Positions 7,943-14,933 of a stretch of 64,000 bases of DNA are shown here, one piece after another. The position numbers and the translations under genes were made by a program. Location: the NCBI GenBank assembly GCA_963799365.1, contig CAWCWV010000016.1, positions 372,001 through 436,000 of the forward strand, written 5' to 3'. How positions within the stretch are numbered: position 1 is the stretch's first letter; every line of letters starts with the position of its first letter. This stretch comes from Marinirhabdus sp963799365. Lineage in GTDB: Bacteria; Bacteroidota; Bacteroidia; Flavobacteriales; Flavobacteriaceae. The notes under the pieces are model-generated. The model saw only the letters and a program-made list of their open reading frames with translations, ran no database searches and had not been told where the DNA came from.

Positions 7943-8272
7943 TTGTATAATAACTGTCTAAATATAGAGTTTTATAAACGAGTTTTGAAAGCAAGAAAAG
8001 ACATAACAAAGATTTTTCCAAAATATTTATTTTGGGATATGGATTATTCTAAATTATCTATTAAAAGAGATAAGGATATTATAATTCCCAGAGCTCTGTA
8101 TACTACTACTAAAGATACTTTTTCAAAAGATATTGCTACATTAGAAAGTTTATATTCTAAACAAGAAATTCTTTCTTGTTTAAAAAATACTAAAGAACGT
8201 ATTAGTAATAAAACGTGCGTTATGGTTGCTAAAGAATATAACGTAGAGCCTTTCTATCGTTACGCTGTATGA
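7943..8272 (+). CDS. DUF6922-like antitoxin of an AbiE-type (type IV) toxin-antitoxin pair
   Basis: This ~109-residue protein contains FPKYLFWDMDYSKLSIKRD, the 'FWD(V/M)D' signature of small proteins that precede AbiEii toxins in Bacteroidota. The next gene overlaps it by 4 bp (ATGA). No in-frame ATG precedes the conserved region: the frame opens at TTG 7943, with another TTG at 7985. A TAnnTTTG box (TATATTTG, 7938-7945) sits on the first TTG, so the true start may be 7985 and the exact N-terminus is uncertain. The role would be to bind and restrain the partner nucleotidyltransferase and repress the operon. Confidence 0.65.
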   Translation: MYNNCLNIEFYKRVLKARKDITKIFPKYLFWDMDYSKLSIKRDKDIIIPRALYTTTKDTFSKDIATLESLYSKQEILSCLKNTKERISNKTCVMVAKEYNVEPFYRYAV

Positions 8273-9039
8273 GTGCAGTTTCCAAAGAACTTATAACTAC
8301 AATTAAAGAATTACAAAGTTTACCAAGCCTTTCGATGTTCTCATTAGGAGGTGGAACCAATTTAGCCTACCGTTACAATCACAGAAAATCTATTGATATA
8401 GATTTATTTTCTAATAAAATTATAGGAAAAACAGGTTATAAAAAGATAGAAACCGAAATTAGTAGATCGTTCGGAGACTCATTAATTCATATAGATTATC
8501 CTTGCGATATTAATGACCAATATATTTTTCTCAGATGTCTAATTATAAAAGGAGAACTAACTATTAAAGTTGAAATACTCCAGAATATGAAGACAATGTA
8601 TAATATAGAGATTGTGGATGATATACGTTTTATCTCTAAGAAAGATATTGGCTTATTTAAATTAGTCAGTGCTTCAAGTCGTTTAGCTAAAAAAGATATT
8701 TACGATTTAGATTATATAACAGAAGAAATAGATATTATAGAACTGTTTGAAGAGTTAAGAACAAAACAATCTAAATTTAACAATGAAGAAGATAAAAGCA
8801 TTTTTGATTTAGATGGTGATACATCACCAATTGACAATCCTCTTCTTTTATTAAGTTTTGATAATGCAGCTGCTAAAGTAAAGTCTTCAAGACCAATACA
8901 CTCAGATAATACTATTGATATAATTGAAGGAAGGAAGTCTTGGACAACAGCAAGGTTAGAATGGCGTGCAAAAGTTAGAAAGTTATATAGGTATTTAGAT
9001 ATTGAGTTTCCTGGACCGAAGGGCTTATCTTTAAACTGA
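8269..9039 (+). CDS. AbiEii/AbiGii-family nucleotidyltransferase toxin
   Basis: This 256-residue protein carries the minimal nucleotidyltransferase motif: GGGTNLAYRYNHRKSIDIDLF at residues 27-47, split as the G-G-G-T loop and the Asp43-x-Asp45 metal pair. The central GLFKLVSASSRLAKKDIYDL matches the conserved 'K..A...R...KD.yDl' helix of AbiEii. AbiEii toxins transfer nucleotides (to tRNA in studied members) and cause abortive infection. Translation is coupled to the antitoxin by a 4-bp overlap. The pair lies between 175-bp repeats inside the island. Family assignment is firm; the target here is unknown. Confidence 0.85.
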   Translation: MSAVSKELITTIKELQSLPSLSMFSLGGGTNLAYRYNHRKSIDIDLFSNKIIGKTGYKKIETEISRSFGDSLIHIDYPCDINDQYIFLRCLIIKGELTIKVEILQNMKTMYNIEIVDDIRFISKKDIGLFKLVSASSRLAKKDIYDLDYITEEIDIIELFEELRTKQSKFNNEEDKSIFDLDGDTSPIDNPLLLLSFDNAAAKVKSSRPIHSDNTIDIIEGRKSWTTARLEWRAKVRKLYRYLDIEFPGPKGLSLN

Positions 9040-9133
9040 TAGAGATAAATAGTCATAATAGTTCGTTCAAGGAGTAATGACTACTTTTCTTCAATGCTGG
9101 TGCATTAATCACCTCAAAATATACTCAAATATA

Positions 9134-9158
9134 AGCCGAATAGTATTCCTAATCGGCT
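9134..9158. terminator. Hairpin downstream of the AbiE-like pair
   Basis: AGCCGAATAG is followed by a five-base loop and CTAATCGGCT, a near-perfect ten-pair stem with one A-A mismatch. It lies 95 bp past the toxin stop. A strong T-tract is missing, so it may be a processing or recombination structure rather than a terminator. No gene is visible between 9040 and 9185. Confidence 0.4.
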
Positions 9159-9185
9159 CATAACATAAAATTAGCATAGCAATTA

Positions 9186-9360
9186 CAACCCGTTCCACCC
9201 CATTCCTCTACATTTCACGAAAAGCTTCATTCCGAGAAAAGAGCTTCATTACACTATATTAAACCCTATCGCAGAAAAAGCAACAGCGTTCGCTTGGCAA
9301 AACGATTACCACAACCTTTTTCTTCACAAAGTTTAAAATTCTGCCCGAGACGAACTGCAT
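9186..9360. repeat. 175-bp direct repeat, right copy
   Basis: This is the second copy of the block at 7559-7733, same orientation and same length. Beyond its right edge the copies diverge: here the sequence continues into the element's mobilization-side non-coding DNA, with a small inverted repeat (GTTACC, five bases, GGTAAC) near 9416-9432. The pair is suited to homologous recombination that would delete or exchange the toxin-antitoxin module. Confidence 0.85.
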
Positions 9361-9782
9361 AACCGTTCGCTCTCTCACTTTTATAAGTTCTTACTCGTTC
9401 AAAATTTTGGTGTCGGTTACCGAAAAGGTAACGGCGATGGCGCTATGGGAAGTAAGTGAATGAAATTGAATTGAGGTCTAATCTGTATCATTTTGCCACA
9501 AATAAAAACGGTAATTATACAATAACATAAAATTCCATATCAAAAGAAAAGGAAAACGCTCAAGATATAATAAGTATGTGATTTTAATGGAAAAAGTGTA
9601 TCAAATAACATCAATATAAATCATCAATTATGGATTGATTAATTAGCTCAATTATATGATTGTCAATAAATTAAAATTACATAACTTCCATTTATTACTA
9701 AAAAATAATGACGTTAAAAGTACCTGAAAAAAGCTTTTCAGCCTTAGTTGAAAAGTATGAAGATCCTGAAATGAAATGAAGG
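9361..9782. other. Non-coding element DNA upstream of mobilization genes
   Basis: I see no convincing gene here. A 23-codon frame at 9708-9779 (MTLKVPEKSFSALVEKYEDP, then EMK) has coding-like composition and could be a small peptide or the stump of a lost gene. The rest is AT-rich. The stretch connects the right repeat to the hairpin region before the BfmA-like gene. Confidence 0.35.
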
Positions 9783-9857
9783 AATCGAATAGCAAGAGGG
9801 TAACAGGCAGTCGCCCTGTTACGGTTATTCGATTTCGCTATAAACATAACGTTTATA
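9783..9857. other. Two adjacent inverted repeats, possible oriT or recombination site
   Basis: The first structure pairs AATCGAATA (9783-9791) with TATTCGATT (9826-9834) and, inside it, GTAACAGG (9800-9807) with CCTGTTAC (9815-9822). Immediately after it, TATAAAC (9839-9845) pairs with GTTTATA (9851-9857). They lie about 105 bp before the mobilization gene in otherwise gene-free DNA. Nick sites of mobilizable Bacteroidota elements are usually next to mob genes and carry such repeats, so oriT is a reasonable guess; an attachment or regulatory site is the alternative. Confidence 0.45.
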
Positions 9858-9963
9858 GGGTGTTGCAGGGTTTTTATGTTTTTTTGAATTTGAATAAAAA
9901 CGCTGTTATTTACTAAAAATAGTTGATAACCGCCATAAACAGGCACTAATTTTACTAAAAACT

Positions 9964-10401
9964 ATGGATAGAGGATATGAAAAAGAAGAATTTGAAACGC
10001 TAAAGATTAAGAAGTCTGTGGCTAATGAATTTAGAATATTCAGTAGAATGTTGTCAAAATCCCAATCGATGACATTGCTCTTAATGATGGACTTTTTTAA
10101 GGAAAACGGAATATCCCCAGTAGAGTCAATGGGACCAAATATGGAAACCTTAGAAAAGCGAATTTCATTGCTCATTAAGAAACGGATGAACGGAATGATT
10201 GCCATAATGAAAGACATTGAAAAGAACCAAACGAAACCAACCGTTGCAATGCTGTATTCCCTTTTTGAGCAAACCGAACCACCCAAAAAGAAATTGATAT
10301 TAGCAAAAAAAACTATGCAAGAAAAAAAAGAAGTTGGCTTGCCAGTCGGGAGGGGAAGTTATCGAGAAAAGAAATACCTAGACACTAATGAGAATGACTG
10401 A
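9964..10401 (+). CDS. BfmA/BtgA-family mobilization protein
   Basis: This 145-residue protein reads LKIKKSVANEFRIFSRMLSK, then SQSMTLLLMMDFFKENGISP and LIKKRMNGMIAIMKDIEKNQ. These are the signature segments of the BfmA/BtgA family, which are small accessory mobilization proteins of Bacteroidota integrative elements with a ribbon-helix-helix-like N-terminus that bind the transfer origin. The C-terminus is basic and probably disordered. Its stop shares one base with the next start (TGATG), implying translational coupling. The relaxase partner is not in the window, so the mobilization module here may be incomplete. Confidence 0.8.
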   Translation: MDRGYEKEEFETLKIKKSVANEFRIFSRMLSKSQSMTLLLMMDFFKENGISPVESMGPNMETLEKRISLLIKKRMNGMIAIMKDIEKNQTKPTVAMLYSLFEQTEPPKKKLILAKKTMQEKKEVGLPVGRGSYREKKYLDTNEND

Positions 10402-11066
10402 TGGAAAAGGTTAACTATATTGTTCAGCTTAATGCAGTTTTTGAACTGTTTAATAAAGACTTTAGAATTAAACAGGGTCATATTACTTTGTATCTGGCAT
10501 TCTTTCAGAAATGGAACCGGGAATTTTTTAAAAAGACCATAACCATAAACAGAGAATGGATTATGGAAAAAGCAAAATTCAAATCAAAAACTACTTATCA
10601 CAATTATCTCAAAGACCTCAATGACTGGGGTTATTTACAATACTATCCGTCGTATCATCCTGCTAGAGGTTCAAAAGTCCAGATGGCCGTTTTTTTTAAT
10701 TCAGTTGGTCAAAATTTGGCTACCTACGTCCCAGAACCAGGCCAAAATTTGGTACCTTATTATAAACATAAAACAATAGAAAACTTAAATAAACTGGCAA
10801 GGCCAAAAAATGAACTAGTTGTTTTAAATTTTTTTAAAGAAAATGATTGGTCAGCTTTGGATGGAAAAAATTTTTATGCGTATTACGAAGCCAGAAATTG
10901 GAAGCTGAGCAGAGGGCTAAAAATAACAAACTGGCAAACAGCTGCCATTAATTTCGTTGAGAAAGGACTCAAATTTAAAGAGGAAAGAACTAAGCCAAAT
11001 TCTGGCCATCTGGATAATCTGAGAAAATATGATAACAGAGACAAAGACTACGGGATGCCGTTATAG
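10401..11066 (+). CDS. Element-encoded DNA-binding/replication-like protein
   Basis: This 221-residue protein is coupled to the BfmA-like gene through a one-base overlap. The first half resembles a winged-helix replication or transcription module: GHITLYLAFFQKWNREFF, then KFKSKTTYHNYLKDLNDWGY, where a recognition helix is followed by a wing. The C-terminal half (VVLNFFKENDWSALDGKNFY, then NWQTAAINFVEKGL) resembles the DnaD-type tail seen in phage and element proteins. Proteins with this pattern commonly follow BfmA in flavobacterial elements. The exact role, replication control or transcriptional regulation, is not known to me. Confidence 0.6.
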   Translation: MEKVNYIVQLNAVFELFNKDFRIKQGHITLYLAFFQKWNREFFKKTITINREWIMEKAKFKSKTTYHNYLKDLNDWGYLQYYPSYHPARGSKVQMAVFFNSVGQNLATYVPEPGQNLVPYYKHKTIENLNKLARPKNELVVLNFFKENDWSALDGKNFYAYYEARNWKLSRGLKITNWQTAAINFVEKGLKFKEERTKPNSGHLDNLRKYDNRDKDYGMPL

Positions 11067-11180
11067 TTTTTGAAAAAGAAATTAAAGGAAAGCAAATAGT
11101 TAATTTTGTACTGGATTAGGGACGTTTGAGTGTTTAAAACGTTAAAAATGTTAAAGTTTTACCTATGTTGTACCTAAAAT

Positions 11181-11212
11181 AAAAAAGACAGCTACAAATG
11201 AGTGTAACTGCC
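11181..11212 (-). terminator. Rho-independent terminator behind tRNA-Met
   Basis: Read on the minus strand, CAGTTACA pairs with TGTAGCTG (one G-U) around a six-base loop and is followed by TCTTTTTT. It lies 12 bp after the tRNA 3' end, in the right direction to stop its transcript. Confidence 0.75.
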
Positions 11213-11223
11213 TGATTATCAAG

Positions 11224-11297
11224 TAGCGAGAACGAGACTTGAACTCGTGACCTCCGGGTTATGAATCCGACGCTCTAACCACCTGAGCTACCTCGCC
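11224..11297 (-). tRNA. tRNA-Met (anticodon CAT)
   Basis: The minus strand folds as a 74-nt tRNA. The acceptor stem GGCGAGG pairs with TCTCGCT, with a discriminator A. The D arm contains AGCTCAGGTGGTTAGAGC, the anticodon loop is TTCATAA, and the T arm is ACGAG-TTCAAGT-CTCGT. CCA is not encoded. The anticodon CAT fits elongator Met; tRNA-Ile2 (lysidine-modified CAT) cannot be excluded by eye. Its 3' end points at the accessory island, which makes it the probable integration target. Confidence 0.9.
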
Positions 11298-11458
11298 GTA
11301 ATTTTAAGGTGGCAAAGATAGCAACAATTTGATTTGCTACAAACTTTACCTTTTATATTTTTCATAAAAATTTGAGTTTAAAATTGTCCTTAAAAGTTTT
11401 ATTTTAGCCATTCAAATCTAAAATTAATCTATATATTGGGCGGTAACTAACAAGCACT

Positions 11459-11845
11459 ATGGAAGAGAAAGTTAAATACGAAATGGAGTTTCCAATAAAG
11501 GCATCACCTTCTTTATTATATCAATATATTTCAACCCCATCTGGGATGAGTGAATGGTACGCCGATAATGTAAATTCTCGTGGTGAGTTTTTTACGTTCA
11601 TTTGGGATGGCAGTGAAGAAAAAGCCAAATTATTAGGTAAGAAGACCAATGAGCGTATAAAATTTCGTTGGATGGTCGACGAAGAAAGCGATTATTATTT
11701 CGAACTCCGTATTGAAGTAGATGAAATTACCAAAGATGTTTCCTTGATGATCACAGACTATGCTGAGGATGACGAGGTAGAAGAAGGTAAAATGCTTTGG
11801 GAAAATATGGTGTCCGAATTAAAACAAATTCTAGGATCGACCTAA
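11459..11845 (+). CDS. START-like (AHSA1/SRPBCC fold) domain protein
   Basis: This 128-residue protein starts MEEKVKYEMEFPIKASPSLL, followed by YQYISTPSGMSEWYADNV, the typical opening of the Bacteroidota START-like family, with a helix-grip fold for a hydrophobic ligand. Acidic residues dominate the C-terminal half (DYAEDDEVEEGK). Its function is unknown in the family. It is the first core gene beside the tRNA, and a hairpin with a T-tract follows 50 bp after its stop. Confidence 0.8.
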   Translation: MEEKVKYEMEFPIKASPSLLYQYISTPSGMSEWYADNVNSRGEFFTFIWDGSEEKAKLLGKKTNERIKFRWMVDEESDYYFELRIEVDEITKDVSLMITDYAEDDEVEEGKMLWENMVSELKQILGST

Positions 11846-11884
11846 ACCTTTTTAAAACAACTTTCCATCGGGAAAGATTTATAA

Positions 11885-11892
11885 TATCTTTG
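11885..11892 (+). promoter_or_regulatory. TAnnTTTG -7 promoter box
   Basis: TATCTTTG fits the Bacteroidota -7 consensus, 31 bp before the aminotransferase ATG. I see no clear -33 TTTG at the usual spacing. The expected transcription start falls inside the left arm of the hairpin that follows. Confidence 0.5.
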
Positions 11893-11894
11893 CG

Positions 11895-11922
11895 CCGTCC
11901 TATAAAAGGGACGGTTTTTTTT
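11895..11922 (+). terminator. Hairpin with T8 tract directly before the aminotransferase start
   Basis: CCGTCC (11895-11900) pairs with GGACGG (11909-11914) around an eight-base loop, followed by eight T (11915-11922) and then the ATG at 11923. It would stop transcripts arriving from the START-domain gene. A transcript starting at the box just upstream would lack most of the left arm and escape. Confidence 0.65.
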
Positions 11923-12768
11923 ATGAACAATCACAACGGACACTTACTTTCAGACACTGAAACTACCCTCTCTTTCTCTAACCGCGGCTTACATTATGGC
12001 GATGCTGTTTTTGAAACGATACGCGTTTCGGCTGGAAAAGTCCTTTTTTGGGAAGATCATTATTTTAGATTAATGGCTTCTATGCGCATTTTGCGTATGG
12101 AAATTCCTATGACCTTTACCCCAGAATTTTTAGAAGCCGAAATTTTAAAAACGGTACAAGCGGCTGGAGAAATTAATAAAACCTACAGAGTAAAATTATT
12201 AGTATGGCGTAATGACGGTGGAAAATACACTCCAACCGCTAAGGATGTTTCTTTTTTAATTACTGCCGAAGTTTTAGCAACTCCCTTTTATACTATTTCA
12301 GAAGATGCTTACGAAGTAGAACTTTTTAAAGATCACTACGTCACTGAGGGTTTACTTTCCACTTTAAAATCCAATAACAGGATTATTAATGTTTTGGGAA
12401 GCATTTATGCAAAGGAGAATGAGTATGCCAACTGCTTTCTTCTGAATGAAAAGAAACAAGTAGTAGAAGCTCTCAATGGGAATATATTTTTGGTAAACGG
12501 CTATAAAATAAAAACGCCCCCCATAACAGATGGTTGCCTTAACGGGATTTTACGCAAACAAATAATTAAGATTTTGGGGCATGTGCCAGATTATATTTTA
12601 GAAGAAACATCGGTCTCTCCTTTTGAATTACAGAAAGCAGATGAAATTTTTATAACCAATACTATTGTTGGAATACAACCCATTACCAAATACCGTAAAA
12701 AGGTATATGAGAATAGTGTTGCAAAGGAATTACTGCAAAAATTAAATGTAAAAGCCAGATTGGGTTAG
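11923..12768 (+). CDS. Class IV aminotransferase (PabC/IlvE-like)
   Basis: This 281-residue PLP enzyme of fold type IV contains SFSNRGLHYGDAVFETIRV, the N-terminal signature of 4-amino-4-deoxychorismate lyase and branched-chain or D-amino acid aminotransferases. It also has TYRVKLLVWRNDGG (PLP Lys in the RVK segment), LKSNNRIINVLGSIYAKEN, and FITNTIVGIQPI near the end. Aminodeoxychorismate lyase (folate synthesis) is the usual assignment of this short form in flavobacteria, but the substrate cannot be read from sequence. A longer frame reaches back to 11797, but it crosses the hairpin and box, so I chose the ATG at 11923. Its stop overlaps the stop of the convergent YqgE gene. Confidence 0.8.
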   Translation: MNNHNGHLLSDTETTLSFSNRGLHYGDAVFETIRVSAGKVLFWEDHYFRLMASMRILRMEIPMTFTPEFLEAEILKTVQAAGEINKTYRVKLLVWRNDGGKYTPTAKDVSFLITAEVLATPFYTISEDAYEVELFKDHYVTEGLLSTLKSNNRIINVLGSIYAKENEYANCFLLNEKKQVVEALNGNIFLVNGYKIKTPPITDGCLNGILRKQIIKILGHVPDYILEETSVSPFELQKADEIFITNTIVGIQPITKYRKKVYENSVAKELLQKLNVKARLG

Positions 12769-13325
12769 TTGTAGTTTGGATTTTCTGGAGCATTAGACCA
12801 AATAAGGTAATCGCCACCAAACTCAATCATTTTTTCCTTCCAAAAATCGAAATAGGATTTTCCAATAATATTATTCTCGTACTCGTTGGGAGTTACTACC
12901 CAACTATTAAGCTCTAGTTCCTGCTCCAATTGTTCATGCTCCCAGCCAGAATAGCCCAAGAAGAATCTAATTTGATCTTCTTTTAACTCATTATTTTTCA
13001 GCATATCTGCAATAGCGGCAAAATCGCCACCCCAATAAATACCGTTGGATATTTCAATACTTCCAGGAACCAGATCTGGAATTTTATGAATAAAATATAA
13101 ATTATCCTGCTCTACCGGCCCGCCATTATAGACAGGGAGTTCACTATTTATTTCTGGAATAAAGTCTTTGAGTGTATATTCTAGGGGTTTGTTCAAGATA
13201 AAACCTACAGAGCCTTCAGCATTGTATTCAGCTAAAAGGACCACGGAGCGATTGAAAGAAACATCGCCTATAATGGAAGGTTCTGCCACAAGGAGCACCC
13301 CTTTGGTTGGTTTTAAAGTTATCAT
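12765..13325 (-). CDS. YqgE/AlgH family protein
   Basis: This 186-residue protein opens with KGVLLVAEPSIIGDVSFNRS, followed by VVLLAEYNAEGSVGFILNKP, the unmistakable start of YqgE/AlgH (UPF0301). The central PVYNGGPVEQDNLYFIH and FFLGYSGWEHEQLEQEL complete the family pattern. The biochemical role is unresolved; links to alginate regulation and cell envelope are known elsewhere. It converges with the class IV aminotransferase with a 4-bp overlap. Confidence 0.9.
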   Translation of the reverse strand: MITLKPTKGVLLVAEPSIIGDVSFNRSVVLLAEYNAEGSVGFILNKPLEYTLKDFIPEINSELPVYNGGPVEQDNLYFIHKIPDLVPGSIEISNGIYWGGDFAAIADMLKNNELKEDQIRFFLGYSGWEHEQLEQELELNSWVVTPNEYENNIIGKSYFDFWKEKMIEFGGDYLIWSNAPENPNYN

Positions 13326-13404
13326 TTCAGTTAGTTTATCGAACTAAATCTAAACATTAATTAGTTAAAAACCAATTAAATTTAGCGGTAAAGAAATTTT
13401 AGGC

Positions 13405-13431
13405 AAAAAAAATCCCGCCTATAAGGCGGGA
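13405..13431 (-). terminator. Rho-independent terminator of the HU gene
   Basis: TCCCGCC pairs with GGCGGGA around TATAA; on the minus strand the stem is followed by eight T. It lies 27 bp after the HU stop. Confidence 0.85.
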
Positions 13432-13457
13432 TAAAATTTTATTACGACAGTTCGTAA

Positions 13458-13730
13458 TTAGTTTACAGCACTGGATAAGTCAGATCCTGCTTTAAACTTT
13501 ACTACATTTTTAGCAGCAATCTTAATAGTTTTTCCTGTTTGTGGGTTTCTACCATCTCTTGCAGCTCTTCTAGATACTGACCAAGATCCGAATCCTACTA
13601 GAGAAACACGGTTTCCTTTTTTAAGTGATTTTTCAACATTACCTAAAAAAGACTCTAATGCTTTTTTTGCTGCTGCTTTTGTAATTCCGGCATCTGCTGC
13701 CATTCCATCGATTAAATCTGATTTGTTCAT
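13458..13730 (-). CDS. hup: HU-family nucleoid DNA-binding protein
   Basis: This 90-residue protein is the full HU length. It starts MNKSDLIDGMAADAGITKAA, has VSLVGFGSWSVSRRAARDGR in the beta arm, with RNPQTGK at the tip (Pro that intercalates in DNA), and ends KFKAGSDLSSAVN. HU dimers bend and compact DNA. It is transcribed alone, with its own promoter (13782-13811) and a strong terminator. Confidence 0.95.
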   Translation of the reverse strand: MNKSDLIDGMAADAGITKAAAKKALESFLGNVEKSLKKGNRVSLVGFGSWSVSRRAARDGRNPQTGKTIKIAAKNVVKFKAGSDLSSAVN

Positions 13731-13781
13731 AGTTTAGTTATTAAATTAAGTTGTCGGTTAAACATTTATTAAATTGCTTTA

Positions 13782-13811
13782 CAAATTTAAACGGATTATC
13801 CATTCACGCAA
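13782..13811 (-). promoter_or_regulatory. Promoter of the HU gene
   Basis: On the minus strand, TTG (13811-13809), a 19-bp spacer and TAAATTTG (13789-13782) match the Bacteroidota -33/-7 consensus. The start codon lies 52 bp downstream, leaving a 40-50 nt leader. It is one of the cleanest promoters in the window. Confidence 0.75.
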
Positions 13812-13914
13812 GGAATGACGGGCTAAATTGGCGTATTTGTTGATAACTTCGGCGGTTTGTTGATAACCAAAGCCCTTTTTAGTCTCATTTTAAGAAGTTG
13901 AGCAGGGACGGGGC

Positions 13915-14862
13915 TTACGTGAGCTTTGCCTTATTATGAAACGTAAATCCATTTAAAAGCGATGCCGAATCCATTTTTCGCTTACCAGGAAGTTGCAACT
14001 CCTTTATATGTAAGTAACCATTTTTACAGGCAACTTTAATAGTCTTCTTAGTGGTTATAATAGCACCAATGCTTTCTATGGGTTGGGCGAGTTCTATTTC
14101 AGTTTTATATAGTTTCACCTTTAATTGTCCGTCTTCTTGCTGTAAATAGCACCACGCTACGGGATAAGGCGAAAGCCCACGTACCAAAGCATCAATTTGC
14201 GTTAAAGGTCGTGACCAGTCTATTTTGGTATTCTCTGGCGTGAGTTTTGGGGCTTCTTTAAAAGTTTCGGCTTTGGGTTGTGTTTGAGTGGTTGCAGTTC
14301 CATCGGCGATGGCATTCACTGTTTTTACGACAAGTTTACTTCCAACTTCCATTAAAGTGTCGTGTAGCGTTCCTACAGTTTCTCTTTCGGCAATAGTTAC
14401 TTCTTCCTTAAAAATGATTTCTCCCGTGTCAATTTTTTCATCTATAAAAAAAGTAGTTACTCCAGTTCTTTTCTCCTCATTTATAATTGCCCAATTTATA
14501 GGTGCCGCGCCACGATATTCAGGAAGCAAGGATGCATGTAAATTAAAAGTTCCATATTTAGGTAATTGCCATACTATTTTCGGCAACATCCTAAACGCTA
14601 CGACAATTTGAAGATTGGCATTAAACGATGTTAACTGAGCTATAAAATCTTCATTTTTAAGGTTGTTGGGTTGTAAAACAGGAATTTCCTGTGTTTCGGC
14701 ATATTGTTTTACGGCAGAAGCTTGCAGTTTCCGTCCGCGACCCGAAGGTCTGTCTGGCGCAGTAATAACGGCTACTATGTTTTTATTTTGTTCAACCAGA
14801 TGCTGTAGTACGCCTACCGCAAAATCTGGCGTTCCCATAAAAATTATTCTTAAGTCCTTCAA
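13915..14862 (-). CDS. fmt: Methionyl-tRNA formyltransferase
   Basis: This 315-residue protein, the normal Fmt length, formylates initiator Met-tRNA with 10-formyltetrahydrofolate. It starts LRIIFMGTPDFAVGVLQHLV and includes the formyl-donor site NLHASLLPEYRGAAPINWAI, with the conserved N-x-H and downstream Asp (FFIDEKIDTGEII). The C-terminal OB domain, with SPYPVAWCYL, binds tRNA. It is on the same strand as recQ, 71 bp downstream of it, and may be co-transcribed. Confidence 0.96.
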   Translation of the reverse strand: MKDLRIIFMGTPDFAVGVLQHLVEQNKNIVAVITAPDRPSGRGRKLQASAVKQYAETQEIPVLQPNNLKNEDFIAQLTSFNANLQIVVAFRMLPKIVWQLPKYGTFNLHASLLPEYRGAAPINWAIINEEKRTGVTTFFIDEKIDTGEIIFKEEVTIAERETVGTLHDTLMEVGSKLVVKTVNAIADGTATTQTQPKAETFKEAPKLTPENTKIDWSRPLTQIDALVRGLSPYPVAWCYLQQEDGQLKVKLYKTEIELAQPIESIGAIITTKKTIKVACKNGYLHIKELQLPGKRKMDSASLLNGFTFHNKAKLT

Positions 14863-14933
14863 ATTGTCTTTTTTATCAATTGTATGAATGAAAATTGTAA
14901 TTCTTTGTTTTAGTATTTGGAAATTGGAGTTTG

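Noticed and set aside
11797..11922. Longer N-terminus for the class IV aminotransferase
   Set aside because: This part overlaps the previous gene, a promoter box and a terminator-like hairpin; the conserved protein starts at 11923.
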